From assembly GCA_964019695.1 (NCBI GenBank), contig OZ026515.1, positions 42,647,994 through 42,711,993 of the forward strand: a stretch of 64,000 bases of DNA, written 5' to 3'. The notes below the pieces were generated by a model, which made no database searches, was not told the DNA's origin, and saw only the letters and a program-made list of their open reading frames with translations. The stretch's first letter is position 1. The number at the start of each line of letters is the position of its first letter. The position numbers and the translations under genes are program-made. Shown piece after piece: positions 1-10,710 of the stretch. The stretch is from Loripinus fragilis (lineage: Eukaryota; Mollusca; Bivalvia; Lucinida; Lucinidae).

Positions 1-60
1 AGACCCGTCCCTGTTTAACTGAAAGATTGTTGATGGGACGTATAGAATCAAATCAAATAA
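1..60 (+). mobile_element. SINE family 2, 3' tail (truncated by window edge)
   Basis: This matches the tail of the SINE at 37880-38078, including the GATTGTTGATGGGACGTA block and the AATCAAAT..AAAC 3' end. Confidence 0.75.
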
Positions 61-61
61 A

Positions 62-238
62 ACAAAATGACATCATTTTCTTTTTTTAGACTACGTTGAA
101 AAAAAAGTTAAGTTTTGAATACTTTTGAAAGTATAAAGGAAGATTGAGCATTTGCTCCAAAAGAGCAAATGCTCCATTTTCCATAATATTTTCAAATACA
201 TGTTATTTCGAAGGCATTATTATGGAGTAAAGGGTTAA
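62..238 (-). repeat. Palindromic MITE family G, partial copy
   Basis: It carries a central hairpin (GAGCATTTGCTCC..GGAGCAAATGCTCC-type) and ends in GGAGTAAAGGGTTAA. It matches copies at 3795, 22883 and 46795. The stretch 240-590 holds only a 38-base fragment of family E (about 261-298) and otherwise nothing I recognise. Confidence 0.6.
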
Positions 239-600
239 GACAGAGGGACTAAAACAGTATGCAGTAAATGTTCTAAAATTTCAAACACTTTTTCTTGTGG
301 ATCTATTTCTTAATTTATGCACAGATTCAAAATAATGAAACACCCTCTTTTCTATGCAAGATTGGCATCTTGTGATTCCTTCTTTACCCAAAGGTTAGAT
401 TTTTTGAAAATACTCTTGACCTTGCTATAGCATTGTTAACAGCATGTGATGTACAGATTGATGGGAGGAGGGGGCAGGGAGGCCCAAGCTAACATGGAAG
501 AAACTGACAGAAAAAGACTGCGATGAGTGTAAGCTCACGACAGTTGACCCTCAAGAAAGTAGCACCTGGTCTCGAGGTTATGAAACTTGCGTACAGTCTC

Positions 601-686
601 AAATTCAAAATAAAGTGCAATTATTGGCTGCTTGTGGACACGTGTCCACAAGCAGCCAATCATTGCGCTTTATTTTGAGCTTGAGA
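601..686. repeat. Strong hairpin with palindromic centre CACGTG
   Basis: Inverted arms beginning ATTGGCTGCTTGTGG meet at CACGTG and return as CCACAAGCAGCCAAT. Imperfect pairing continues outward (AAATAAAGTGCAAT with ATTGCGCTTTATTT). Likely a short foldback element. Nothing recognisable lies between 690 and 990. Confidence 0.6.
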
Positions 687-990
687 ATGAACTCAAGTTT
701 TATATCCTTAAGGCCTGGAGATCAGGTGTGAGATCTGCTATGCGTGCAGCTAGCCAGTTACCTGGAAGGGGGACCACTGATGTGGATGATGCCCCTGCAC
801 CTGCATGTTAATCAAAAATCTGATTATGATGATGATGATATGACCTTGCTATATTCTTGTTGTAAAATTGTCTAATATTTGAGATCTCAATCAGGATCTG
901 GATTTTTTTGTCATTCAATCAGCAAATTTAAAAAAACCTGCATCAGGTAGCAAAGTCAACTTACTTAGGTAAAGCTACCACATTTACATT

Positions 991-1229
991 TGAGCCGTGA
1001 CATGCGATTTCCAACAATGTGGTATTTTGACAAGTGTAGCCTCAGAAGAGCCTTTGCAGCCCACTTTTAAGCTTAGAAACTCCAATTGGTGTTCAGTCAG
1101 TAGCTTAACAATGGTAGAACATTCAGTCAACTAGCAAAGGCTCTGAACAGACTGCGGGTATGCGCAGGCTGATCTGAGGCTTTGCTGGTCGCACATACCA
1201 CATTGTTGGAAATCTCATGTTGGGGCTCA
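991..1229 (+). repeat. MITE family D copy
   Basis: Terminal inverted repeats TGAGCCGTGACATG and, at the far end, a matching GGCTCA frame a roughly 240-bp element. Five better copies lie elsewhere in the window (19086, 33240, 35822, 46319, 57611). Confidence 0.75.
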
Positions 1230-1689
1230 TTTGTAGAGTTAAAACTATTAACCCGTATAAGCCTAGCCTCCTTTTGTGGGACATAGGCAAGCAGTGCAGA
1301 CTCAGATCAGATGCCACAGAACATTGCTTCTGATCAAGGTCTCCACTGTTTGCTTATGGAAAATTCTATACTGAGGAACTTTAAAAACGCACCATTTTAC
1401 ATTCTCTGTCTCTTCCACATGATTGATTTGAGGATGTTTTCTTTATCAATTTTTATCATCTTGCACAATGGACCATGATTTGCCATTATTTCAATATGCT
1501 CATGCTGTTCATTCTGACGTAATATTGACATAAGTGTTTTTCAACAATTGTCGTCTGACAAATGTGAATTTGATTCAATTTGAAAACAAACACTTTTAGG
1601 TGGTAGCCAGATGTCTTAACAAATGAAAAAACACAAACTTTTTCAGGAATAATCGTTTTATTACTCTCCCACTCGCGGCGTTTCTTTGC

Positions 1690-1870
1690 TTACGTCAGTC
1701 TTAATTTTCAAACATCAATAACAGACGGGCGATGTCCGCGCATGTTGTGATACTTTTGTCTTTTATGCAACTGATTGAGGAGTATCTGTTGGCAACAAAA
1801 AGATTTTGATTATTCCTGATCCTTAGGATATAAACGGCCAATTACGTCAAAAATCAATGACGTCATGTAG
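1690..1870 (+). promoter_or_regulatory. CRE-rich promoter-like region upstream of the assembled gene
   Basis: A perfect palindromic CRE (TGACGTCA, 1858-1865) sits among half sites TTACGTCAG (about 1690), TTACGTCAA (1842-1850) and GACGTAAT (about 1870). A weak TATA-like GATATAAACG lies near 1827. The region is not part of a repeat seen elsewhere in the window. It is followed 110 bases later by ATGGAAG and a splice donor. Transcription start is inferred, not shown; the CREs could also be chance in a TACGTCA-rich intron. Confidence 0.35.
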
Positions 1871-1973
1871 ACGTAATGAACGTTGCCAGAGGCCTAAAAC
1901 TTCGGGATTTGATTTTGTCTTGCCTTTTGCTTTCAAGAACAAACAGCGGTTAGAAAACTTTTTTTCCCTCACA

Positions 1974-1980
1974 ATGGAAG
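1974..1980 (+). CDS. Candidate initiator micro-exon (ATG GAA G)
   Basis: ATGGAAG is followed at once by GTATGGG, a usable donor in phase 1, which is the phase the exon at 2658 needs. Joined, the protein would begin Met-Glu-Glu-Lys-Tyr-Glu. The weakness is that this start gives no signal peptide, although the rest of the protein has an ectodomain and a transmembrane helix. The true first exon may therefore lie elsewhere in 1-2650 or upstream of the window. Confidence 0.2.
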
Positions 1981-2315
1981 GTATGGGTACTCTGTGACTT
2001 TTTGAATTTGAGTTGTCTCAGAATTATCGCAACGTCACGGCAATCATAAGCCACAGCGTTTCGATTTTCTTATTGAATGCAAGCTAAATGACGGAACTTG
2101 TCAATTTTATTTTTCACATAATGAAAATATCCAATGTTCGACATAAATTAGCATTTAAGCAGGTGGTGCGTTTTTAAAGTCCTTCAGTGTATTAAAATTC
2201 AAATAAAAATGAAAAATGCTACCCAACAATCCTTAAGATGGAAATGGACTAGTCCAATTATTAAGAGTGGGAAATTTCACTGGGCTTAATTAAATTTAAT
2301 AGATTAAAGTTAATT

Positions 2316-2632
2316 TATAGAGAATACTAGGTGAGTGTCTTTTGATCTCAAATTTACTAGGCAAGGCTTTGAGAATGCTTGTTGACATAGCGAGGACCAG
2401 CCTGGTAAACTTGATATCAAAAGACGTGAACCTGGTATTCTATTTATCAGCTTACCAAGTTGATTCACTCTTCACACTAGTGAATATGACGTAACTATCA
2501 ATTTTTGTGTCAATTCAGCGTCATTAGTGACATCATTCAAGAAGTGCAACGTCATCATGACCTGATAAAGGCACATGCCGTGAGATAGACAACATTTATC
2601 AGGCAACGTGCAACACTCCAATTAATCATGGT
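2316..2632 (+). repeat. Repeat family H copy
   Basis: It starts with TAGAGAATACTAGGTGAGTG and contains paired AAGCTGAGCCTGGTAAAC-like arms. It is shared with 5168-5520 and 38163-38530. It ends just before the acceptor at 2658. Confidence 0.65.
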
Positions 2633-2657
2633 TTTACAGTATGTATATTTTTTACAG

Positions 2658-2861
2658 AAAAATATGAACCTGACCCAAATAAGCCTGAAGAATGCGAGCC
2701 ATATTTCCCCGTTTCAAAAGAGTACAAGCCAGTGTGTATGCTTGATAGCACAGATGAAGACAACAAATTTACTCAAGAATATAATAATTTCGCTGAAATG
2801 TCTATGGATATGTACTGCCACAAGAAGAAGCTTAGTGTTTTGAGTTTGAGCGGTTGTAAAA
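2658..2861 (+). CDS. Exon A: Kazal-like module
   Basis: Acceptor TTTTTTACAG and donor GTAAGTAT, phase 1 at both ends. It encodes residues 1-67: an acidic start, then Cys12, YKPVC, an YNNFAEM helix start, MYC and SGC. The spacing of YxPVC..YNN..C..C matches a Kazal serine-protease-inhibitor or follistatin-type module. Only four cysteines are seen where Kazal domains usually have six, and the Cys expected after YNN is missing. The domain is therefore degenerate and may not inhibit a protease. The next exon supplies a second Kazal. Confidence 0.8.
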
Positions 2862-2886
2862 GTAAGTATATCTAACCCACAAGATC

Positions 2887-3209
2887 CAACCCGGCTGCAT
2901 AGAGCAGTCGGTAATGTGTCTGGCAGCAGATATCAGTCTGACTGCTGATCCAGGGGTCGGGAGTTTGATCCCGGCCCGGTCCGATGCCTTCTTGGAGATT
3001 GATCATGAAATAATTTCTACAGTCATTCTCCGCCCTTCCACTAAATCATTCAAGAAGGGCTGTTGTCAGTTACAAGCAAAAGTATGTGCACGAAGTACTG
3101 GTTAACTACAAGTTCAAGCTTGCCCAGGAAAAGTGTGGTTAGGTGAACTAACCGTCCCGCCATGACCATAGCTGTTGACTTGGGACGTAAAGCAACAAAC
3201 CAAACAAAC
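2887..3209 (+). mobile_element. SINE family 1, full copy
   Basis: The tRNA-like head has box-B-like GTTTGATCCCGG, followed by the conserved GATTGATCATGAAATAATTT body and an AAACAAAC tail. A near-perfect target duplication ACCCACAAGATC / ACCCACCAGATC flanks it. It begins 25 bases after the donor at 2862. Confidence 0.85.
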
Positions 3210-3469
3210 AAACCCACCAGATCAAAGCGCTTAACTCTTTGCAAGGATACAGATTCATATAAGTCTACTGACTTTTTGTATAAAACTCTAATCCTAGTAA
3301 AACTATGTTGCTTGTATTTGTTAAATGAATTGTAAAAATAAAATAAAGTTTAAACAAACTCGTTTATGCTGGGTAAGTTTTTATGCTTCTATTGCCATCA
3401 CCTGAATTTTTGTCAAAATGAATTCAAAAAATCTTTCAGGAGCACTGTCAGGGTGTCAAAGAGTTAAGA

Positions 3470-3570
3470 TCCAGATCAGGACCGACATTTTATCCATCCT
3501 GATTTGGGTCCAAACTGTTTGGAAAGATTATCAGGAGATGTCAAGTCACCGCTAGCAAGGAGAGTTAAAA
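3470..3570 (+). repeat. Family C fragment
   Basis: AGATCCAGATCAGGACCGAC and the AAACTGTTTGGAAAG..TTATCAG block match the centre of family C copies at 25281 and 18879. Confidence 0.5.
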
Positions 3571-3592
3571 AAAAGAGATCATCAGGCCTCCA

Positions 3593-3775
3593 GATAAGAG
3601 TACCTATTGGAAATTTATTTTCTTTATTTCTCATCCAAAACATATGTTGTGGGTACTCAAAAGAATTGTGTCAATGAGACGGTTCTTTTGAGCACCCAAA
3701 ACATATGTTTAAATCGATGGGTAAGAAATATTGACAATTTTACGCTCATAAAATTTTCTTATCTGGATCTATGGA
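3593..3775 (+). repeat. Palindromic MITE family F copy
   Basis: The core AAACATATGTTGTGGGTACT..AGTACCCACAACATATG-type hairpin surrounds GAGACGGTTCTTTTGAGC. It matches copies at 6677, 26287, 26752, 36643 and 46590. Confidence 0.75.
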
Positions 3776-3794
3776 TCATTTTCATATTTTAGCC

Positions 3795-4026
3795 AATCTA
3801 TGAGATTTTAACTCATTACTCCATATTAATGCCTTAAATATCAAGCATTTGAAAACATTATGGAAAATGGAGCATTTGCTCTTTTGAGCAAATGCTTCAT
3901 TTTCTATTGTATTTTCAAAAGTACATGTATTCAAAACTATACTTAAACTTTTCTTGATTTTTTTCAATGTTGTCTAAAATAGAAAATGATATTATGATCT
4001 AAAAATATCAAATGGAGTAAAGGGTT
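3795..4026 (+). repeat. Palindromic MITE family G copy
   Basis: It has the central GGAGCATTTGCTCTTTTGAG hairpin and ends in GGAGTAAAGGGTTA. It directly follows the family F copy. Confidence 0.7.
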
Positions 4027-4301
4027 ATGGCTCATCCACTATGCATATAGTCACTCTCCAAAATTGCCAAAACATGCATTTTTTTATACTGATTTTTAAC
4101 TGGCACTGTCTGTTTACCGGGTATTACATTTGCTAAATATATATAAGTGCATTTCAGACTAGATTTCTACCATCAAAGCAAAGCTATGAACCCTGATCAG
4201 ACAAGCAGTCTTATCTGGGTCCAAGATATTTGCAATATAGGCTATCTAAGTACAAAAGCAAAGGAGCAGTCTGATCTGGGTCTAAATAAACAAATGATTA
4301 A

Positions 4302-4470
4302 TTCAGGGATAACTGTTTTCAAAATTTTCATTTGAGGAGGTATATTGTCGGATATTTCGTCAAAAATTTAGTTTTACAGTGATGCATGAGCAGAGCAGTA
4401 AACCGTGATTTCAGAATTTATATCCGACAATTTACCTCCCAAAATGAAAATTTTGAATATGGTTATCCCC
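4302..4470. repeat. Foldback repeat
   Basis: GGATAACTGTTTTCAAAATT at the left returns inverted near 4440-4470, with ATTGTCGGATAT / ATATCCGACAAT as inner arms. The remaining 4470-5167 is AT-rich intron with nothing recognised. Confidence 0.6.
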
Positions 4471-5167
4471 ATCTAATACATTTTTGCAGTCTCGACTCAA
4501 ATTGGAGCGTTGCAAGCCGCATAAAGCCGCACTTTGTCCAACAAATGTGACGTAATTAATGATGTCAAACTGTTTCCAACTGTATATCGCAGGATATACT
4601 GTCACATATTTTTGACATTATCCAATCAGAAGTCTGGTTACAAAAGCAAGTGCATTAAAACCTGATCAATTGTCTAATTGTGCACTATATCCTAAAGGGT
4701 TGACAAAGTAGTTGTCTGAAATTAATAACAGTTTTGAAAATTCTAGTTTAATTCAATCATTTATTTTGAAAAAATAAAACTTTTTACAATATTCCAATTA
4801 AGATAAGATACTTTGTGATTAATATAATATTTGTCTTAAATATTTTGCCATATTAGGTTTGATATGTTTAGAGTCAAGCTGGATAGAATTTTTTTTCTCG
4901 GATATGAAAAATCTGTAATGTATTCAAAATGATATAGTTGTCAATTTCACTGACGTCATAAGAATTGTGCTTTGTGCTCTAAATATTGAATCAGCACAAC
5001 CTGTCGCCATTCCAACATTTAAATGAAGATTATAAGTAAGCAAAATAGAATTTATATGCAGTTTTAGTTTTGGGTTATAAAAATGCACCATCAAAATTCA
5101 AAGATTCATCTTCAAAAATAATTATAATTCTACAACATGAAAACAGGTCAGTGATATGGAGTAGGTG

Positions 5168-5520
5168 ATATATAGAGAATACGAGGTGAGTGTCTCTTGA
5201 TACCAAGTTTACCAGGCTCAGCTTTGAGAACGCTTGTTGACATCCAGAGGCTTGCCGAGTGATTCAACATTCGTTCTCAAAGCTGAGCCTGGTAAACTTG
5301 ATATCAAAAGACATGAACCTGGTATTCTATTTATCAGTTTATCACTGGTTCACTCTTCAAACTAGCGATTATGACGTAATTTTCGAGTTTTGTGTTGATT
5401 CAGAATCATTGGCGACATCATTCAAATAGTGCAACGTCATCACACATGTCATGAGATAGACAAAGTTTATCAGGCAATGCTCAACAATGCAGTTTATATG
5501 AAAGGTAACTGATAAATAAT
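5168..5520 (+). repeat. Repeat family H copy
   Basis: It has the same start as the copy at 2316. A pair of inverted arms, AGGCTCAGCTTTGAGAACG and its complement, surrounds the middle. Confidence 0.7.
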
Positions 5521-5686
5521 ATTCCGTAACTATTGAACGAAAACAATACAGGGCGGAAATATTAGCATCATTTTCAAGGTAAAAGTTAGTTCTTTAGAAT
5601 GGTGTAGTATGACTCAAAAACATCTCTGGACAAAGATACAAGGAAAATTTTATAATTTTTAGAATGCTGCTCGTTAGCTTGCATGT

Positions 5687-5936
5687 TTTTTTTTGGTTTG
5701 GTTTGATTCTTTACGTCCTAGTCAACAGCTATGGTCATGTCAGGAGGGTCAGTCCACTAACCACACTTTTTTCCTTGACAAGCTTAGCTAAGCAGTAAAC
5801 CAGTACTTAGAGCACATACTTTCACTTGTAACTGACATTAACCCTTCTTTAATCAGCAGAAGGGAGGAGAATGACCGTAGAAATTGTTTCATGATCAATT
5901 TCCACTAAAGTATGTGACCGAGCCAGGATAAGCATG
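5687..5936 (-). mobile_element. SINE family 1, minus-oriented truncated copy
   Basis: Read on the minus strand it shows the SINE 1 tail and body (AGCTGTTGACTAGGACGTAA, AAATTGATCATGAAACAATT) but lacks most of the tRNA-like head. Confidence 0.7.
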
Positions 5937-6055
5937 CTTGTTTTGCTATTTAATAAGAGTAAAGCAGGCAAAGAGGGTTTTTTTCACAACTATGACAGCA
6001 TTTATAGAAAATATGCAGAAAGGATGTTTCCCTTGGTGACCTCTCTGAAGCTTCA

Positions 6056-6303
6056 TTAACCCTTAATGCGCCAATTGCAGCAAAAGTCGTCTGCTTTTCT
6101 CATATGCTGAAATGTTTAAGAAACTTCTATGACAAACAATGTGGACCCAGATTAGACTGCTCCTATAGGAGCAGTCTTTTCTGGGTCCACACTGTTTCCT
6201 TCTATACCTAATTGGTCAGTAATGTTAGGCAATTATTTGCAGCAGACAACTTCAGCAGGCGACATTTTCAGATGCATTTTTTTGTTGACGCTTTAAGGGT
6301 TAA
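6056..6303 (+). repeat. MITE family A copy
   Basis: Ends TTAACCCTTAATGCGCCAA and GCTTTAAGGGTTAA are terminal inverted repeats. The centre is the hairpin AGACTGCTCCTATAGGAGC. Internal GTCGTCTGCTG-like motifs occur in both orientations. Confidence 0.85.
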
Positions 6304-6317
6304 CTCTTTGTAAACTG

Positions 6318-6532
6318 AAAACCCCTAAAAAGGGTACTTTGGCAAACAGTGAAGACCCAGGTGAAATGCAGCATAATGTGCATTTCATCAGGGTCTGCAC
6401 TGTTCTCAAAGATAAAACCAACTCTTGGAGTCAGAAACACATTTCTACCTGTGACCCCTTTAAATACTCAATGGGCAATCCCATACTAATATATCAATAT
6501 GTACGGGAAAATCCATCAGAATAAAAAGGGTT
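6318..6532 (+). repeat. Palindromic repeat related to families A and E
   Basis: GGCAAACAGTGAAGACCCAG opens a hairpin closing with GGGTCTGCACTGTT. It is flanked by AACTCTTTG and AAAGGGTTAA. Confidence 0.45.
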
Positions 6533-6639
6533 AAGTTAACGGGTACTTAATGGCAAAAGCCTTCTCCAAAGCTGAATAATAGCCTAAACCTTTATCTATG
6601 TTCTAACTTTGCGTGTGTGAGCCATAAAGCCACAGATGC

Positions 6640-6890
6640 AGGAGTCATTTGGAAGTCCTTGAAAAGTCCATAGGGCCAGTTAAGCAAAAATAGTTGGGTA
6701 AAATTGTGATTTTTTTCTTATCCATCTGTTTAAACATTTGTTTTGGGTGCTCAAAAGAACCGTCTCATCGAGACGGTTATTTTGAGCACCCACAACATAT
6801 GTTTTTGTTGAGAAATTAGAAAAATAATTTCAGTTACGCATTCTTATCTGGAAGCCTGAAAGTCCTTGAATTTCACCCAAGCTTGCTTGT
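6640..6890 (+). repeat. Family F copy (about 6677-6858) nested in a CTTGAAAAGTCC-type repeat
   Basis: The family F hairpin around GAACCGTCTCATCGAGACGG sits between fragments GAAGTCCTTGAAAAGTCC and GAAAGTCCTTGAATTT. Those fragments are otherwise contiguous in the repeat at 30685-31085. Confidence 0.55.
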
Positions 6891-6998
6891 TTGAACTCTG
6901 TATTCTGCAAGTTATAAGATCATTTGAATTTCAAAGGTTCAGGATTTTTGTAATTTTGAACTTTCACCAAGGATAATGTGACATTTTGAACTTTTCAG

Positions 6999-7232
6999 GA
7001 GCTTGTAATGGGACATGTGCACTCTACTACACAGACTGTGACAATGGCCAATGTGCATGTACGAAAGATTGTTCCCAGGATTTTAGCGGACCAGTCTGTG
7101 GACATCTGTCATCTGACCCCTCTCAGATGAAGACTTTTAGTAGTCCCTGTGAGTTACGTCAATATGGCTGCCAGCAAATGGAAATCTATGTGATGCTTCA
7201 TCATGGGCGTTGTCATGGAGAAAAAGAACCAG
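6999..7232 (+). CDS. Exon B: follistatin-EGF plus Kazal module
   Basis: Acceptor CTTTTCAG and donor GTAATT, phase 1 at both ends; residues 69-145. It opens with a compact Cys array (ACNGTC..YTDCDNGQCACTKDC) like the follistatin N-terminal EGF-like segment. A Kazal domain follows: GPVCG, then PCELRQYGCQ and HGRC, with the PCEL..C helix well preserved. Agrin, follistatin and SPARC-type proteins carry the same pair. The likely role is extracellular protease or growth-factor binding. The donor lies inside sequence matching repeat family C. Confidence 0.9.
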
Positions 7233-7432
7233 GTAATTTTGAATGCTTTTTTGTCGTCTGCTGATTTTTTTTTCCACATCAAAATTTTTGGTAAATTCTT
7301 CCAGGATGCCATCAGAGTCTCAAACAGCTTGTATCCAGATCAGGCCCGACCTTTTGTCGGGCCTGATCTGGGTCCAAACTGTTTGCAAAGGTTATCAGCA
7401 GATGACACTATCTGGCAAAGAGTTAAAGAAGG
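7230..7432 (+). repeat. MITE family C copy overlapping a splice donor
   Basis: It matches the 25281 and 31647 copies from GGTAATTTT onward, then GTCGTCTGCTGATTTTTTTT, AGATCAGGCCCGAC hairpin and GCAAAGAGTTAAA. Confidence 0.75.
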
Positions 7433-7517
7433 CCAAAAGTTTTGCAGCAGAGGACATATTCAAGCTCACAATATCATTACCTGAGGTGTCTCTCTAAGTA
7501 ATGACATTATGAGCTTT

Positions 7518-7984
7518 CCAGGGCTCACCCTGCCATTAGCCATTGTAGCCATTTGCTACCTAAAATGTAGAGTGGCTACAAATATGAGTCATTGGCTAAA
7601 GGTTCAAAACTGACATATTTGTGAAAAAGTGTATTTTGATTAGCTTTTGGATTTTCAAACATTGCTCTTAATTTATTATTCCTTCACACTTTATTTTTGT
7701 GCCATGTTTTACTCTTTGTATGCTTGATTTTTTCAATACCATTCCGGTGTCAAACAGCTTGGATCCAGATCAGGCCCGACAAAATGTCGGGCCTGATCTG
7801 GGACCAAACTGTTTGCAAAGGTTATCAGCAGACAATAAAAGTTGACCTAGCATATACATATTAACAACTTGTTGATACTACTTTCTGGCTAAAACCTTGG
7901 CTAAAAGTAAACGCATTTGTCTCCAATTTTTCCCATTTGGCTAAAGTGTTGGCTACAACAAATTCTGAGCCAGGGTAAGCCCTG
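7518..7984 (+). mobile_element. Non-autonomous hAT-like element with a nested family C copy
   Basis: AGGGCTCACCCTGCC at the left and GGCAGGGT-like CCAGGGTAAGCCCT at the right are inverted terminal repeats. Both arms carry GGCTA-rich subterminal sequence (TTGGCTAAAG). A family C hairpin at about 7710-7845 lies inside. No transposase is encoded. Confidence 0.6.
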
Positions 7985-8219
7985 CTTTTGGTTTTGAGGC
8001 TATAGAAGTGATATAAGGACCGAACTTCAAGCTCATGTGCATGCAGAGGGAAGAATTCAGATGCCATACCACAAGTTCACACATACATAGGTCACTCACA
8101 AAAGAGCATGCATTGAGTATCTCTTTTATTCGTCCATTGTTTTCTTAAGTCCATAAATGTACCCAAAAATCTTTGGGACAGCTGTTTGGTATTCATATGT
8201 AGAACAGGTTTATGCTGAT

Positions 8220-8435
8220 TAACTCTTTGCTTTCTAGTTTCATCTGCTGATATTTTTTGCAAACAGTTTGGACCGAGTCCAGGCCTGAAAAATACTTCTG
8301 GCCTGATCTTGATCCAAAATTTTTGACACTGATGGTATTCCTAAAAGAACAGGCTTTGTTGGGCCTGATCTGTGTCCAAACTGTTTGCAAAGGCTGCCAG
8401 CAGATGACACTAGGAGGCAAAGAAAAGAGTTCACC
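8220..8435 (+). repeat. MITE family C copy
   Basis: It begins TAACTCTTTGC, ends CAAAGAAAAGAGTT, and has AAACAGTTTGGACC / GTCCAAACTGTTTGC arms in between. Confidence 0.65.
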
Positions 8436-8663
8436 AACTTAGTATGCGCTTATCAAAGCATATGCACTCGTAAGCATATGCACTCGTAAGTTCATAATTA
8501 TATTTTTCAGGAAATGGCTTACACATAAGCTTAAAGCTTACTGTCAGATCCTGAATATATTGACATTGTATATATTTGTCTACATGTACATTATCTGAAT
8601 AAAATATTGTTTAAACCATAATCATATATATGTGGCGTTTGTCATGTATTTTTATTTTCTCAG

Positions 8664-8825
8664 AGTTGGAGTGCCCTAAGCCTGAGGATGGGATGGGTGA
8701 AATGACGGTGACTCAGGGAAGCGATGTAGCTTTCTGTAATCCACAGGAAGAGGGTGGTTTCTGCAACAACAGGACCGAGAAATGCTGCAGCCACGGCAGA
8801 GGAACTAGCTGTGTACCCAAATCAA
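8664..8825 (+). CDS. Exon C: WAP-like module (six cysteines)
   Basis: Acceptor TTTTCTCAG and donor GTAAGTTC, phase 1 at both ends; residues 147-199. The peptide starts LECPKPEDGMG and continues FCNPQEEGGFC, NNRTEKCC and GTSCVP. The CP..C..C..KCC..C order is that of a WAP four-disulfide core, but only six of eight cysteines are present. It may have lost one disulfide or be an unnamed relative. It directly precedes a complete WAP domain, suggesting tandem duplication. A family A MITE begins eight bases after its donor. Confidence 0.85.
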
Positions 8826-8833
8826 GTAAGTTC

Positions 8834-9081
8834 TTTAACCCTTAATGCGCCAATCACAACAAAAGTCATCTGCTTTTCTCGTCTGCTGGAATGTTTAAGA
8901 TGCCTCTATAGCAAACAGTCTGGACCCAGATCAGACTGCTCCTAAGGAGCAGTCTGTTCTTGGTCCATGCTGTTTGCTTCTATACTTAATTTGTCAGTAA
9001 TTTTAGGCAATTATTTGCAGCAGACGACTTCAGCAGACGACATTTTCAGATGCATTTTTTTCTTGGCACTTTAAGGGTAAA
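8834..9081 (+). repeat. MITE family A copy
   Basis: TTAACCCTTAATGCGCCAAT at the left and GGCACTTTAAGGGTAA at the right, with central GACTGCTCCTAAGGAGCAGTC. It starts eight bases after a donor. Confidence 0.85.
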
Positions 9082-9092
9082 CCTTTTTCTCC

Positions 9093-9600
9093 CCATAAAG
9101 ACTTCTGTCATCTGCTTTCCCATCTGCTTATTTTCTTAGGTAGCATTTAATGCCAGCAATTTGGACTCAGATCAAACTGCCCCAAGGGGAGAGGGGTGGC
9201 AGTCTGATCAGGGGTCATATTGTTTGCTTCCATGAAAATGTCTGTTCTGAAGGGCACTTGAATATATGCAGCAGACATAAAAAGCAGATGGCGTTTTCAT
9301 GACAAAACAAATGGTGGTGGGCTAAGAGTAAATAGGCACTAAATCCATTTATTTTTTCCCGCCATTACTGACAATTGTTGTCTGTTCTTCTTTTTGCTTA
9401 TATGTATGTACTTTGGTAGCCTATTATGCAAACAATATGGACCTAGACCAAACCACTCCTTGGGGAGCAGTCTGGTTAGGGCTTATAATGCTTGCTTCCA
9501 GGAAAAAATATAGTTTGAAGTGCACTTAAAAGTATGTAGCAGACATATAAAGCAGATGACTTTTTCAGGACAATATCAAATAGTGGCAGGATATGGCTAT
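9093..9600 (+). repeat. MITE family R, two degenerate copies
   Basis: About 9093-9335 and 9345-9600 share CATCTGCTT..TTTGCTTCCA and TGCAGCAGACATAAAAAGCA. Each has a central TCAAACTGCCCC or CAAACCACTCC hairpin. The same repeat recurs at 63590. The stretch 9600-9900 is a further decayed relative. Confidence 0.55.
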
Positions 9601-9907
9601 ATGGCACTAAATCCATTTATCCCTCCTGCATTTCATGAAAATTGTTGTCTGCTCTTTCACCTGCTTTTGCACTTTGGAAGCCTTGTACAGTATAGACCAA
9701 TAATTATATGGTTCATAGTGTTTGCTTCCACGGTGAAATTATTTTGGAGTGCATTTGAACATAAGCAGCAGACAACATTATCAAGACAAAAATATTTTGG
9801 CAGAATTTGTGTTAAAGAAGACATATGTTTTAGTCAGATACATATAGTAAATAAAATGCCATTCCAGGTAATACAGCTGGTAGGGAGTCTGATTTGTAAT
9901 CTGACTT

Positions 9908-10150
9908 TTAACCCTTAATGCGCCGATCGCAACAAAATTTGTCTGCTTTTCTCATCTGCTGAAATGTTTAAGAAGCCTCTATGGCAAACAGTGTGGACCC
10001 AGATCAGACTATAGGAGCATTCTATTCTGGGTCCACGCTGTTTGCTTCTATACTTAATTTGTCAGTAATGTTAGGCAATTATTTGCAGCAGACGACTTCA
10101 TCAGACACCATTTTCAGATGCATTTTCTTCTTGGTGCTTTAAGGGCTAAG
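9908..10150 (+). repeat. MITE family A copy
   Basis: TTAACCCTTAATGCGCCGAT start and GCTTTAAGGGCTAA end; the central hairpin is shortened. Confidence 0.8.
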
Positions 10151-10468
10151 GGCTGTAATAGTGGGTTTATGAGTTTGAACCGCTTTTGGACCTCATACTT
10201 TCCTAGAAATTATTCTCACCCTACTGATGATTAAAGTATCCCAGTTGTAAAATACTTGTGAAAATTTGAATACACTAGATGGCTGTAGAACCTGCCAAGG
10301 AACAATATGATAAGAGACACAATTCTCAGAAGTCAGCCGATCAGGATCTACACCGTTTTCAAAATAGGATATATCTGGGCTTTGCATGGTTAGGGTCATC
10401 ACTCACTGTTGATGTCCCAATGTTAGGATCCTTACATCGTTCTAAGTCAGCAAGCCAAGGGTTCTACT

Positions 10469-10646
10469 TAACCCTTAAAGCGCCACCTATAATTTGCAGC
10501 AGACGACAATTTCAAATTTTGCTGCTTTTCAAATATAACAAATAAGGCATGATATTGAAATATCATACCTTATTTTTTCGAAAATTAGGAAAGATATCGG
10601 AAAATTTGTCGTCTGCTGCAGTTGTGATTGGCGCTTTAAAGGTTAA
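10469..10646 (+). repeat. MITE family B copy
   Basis: TTAACCCTTAAAGCGCCA and GGCGCTTTAAAGGTTAA ends surround GCAGCAGACGACAATTT and its inverted partner. The centre ATGATATTGAAATATCAT is palindromic. Confidence 0.8.
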
Positions 10647-10710
10647 TACCCTTGGCTTGCAAAGTTGGGATCGTTATATAATGGTGATGTTGGACTTTTT
10701 ATGTTTTCAG

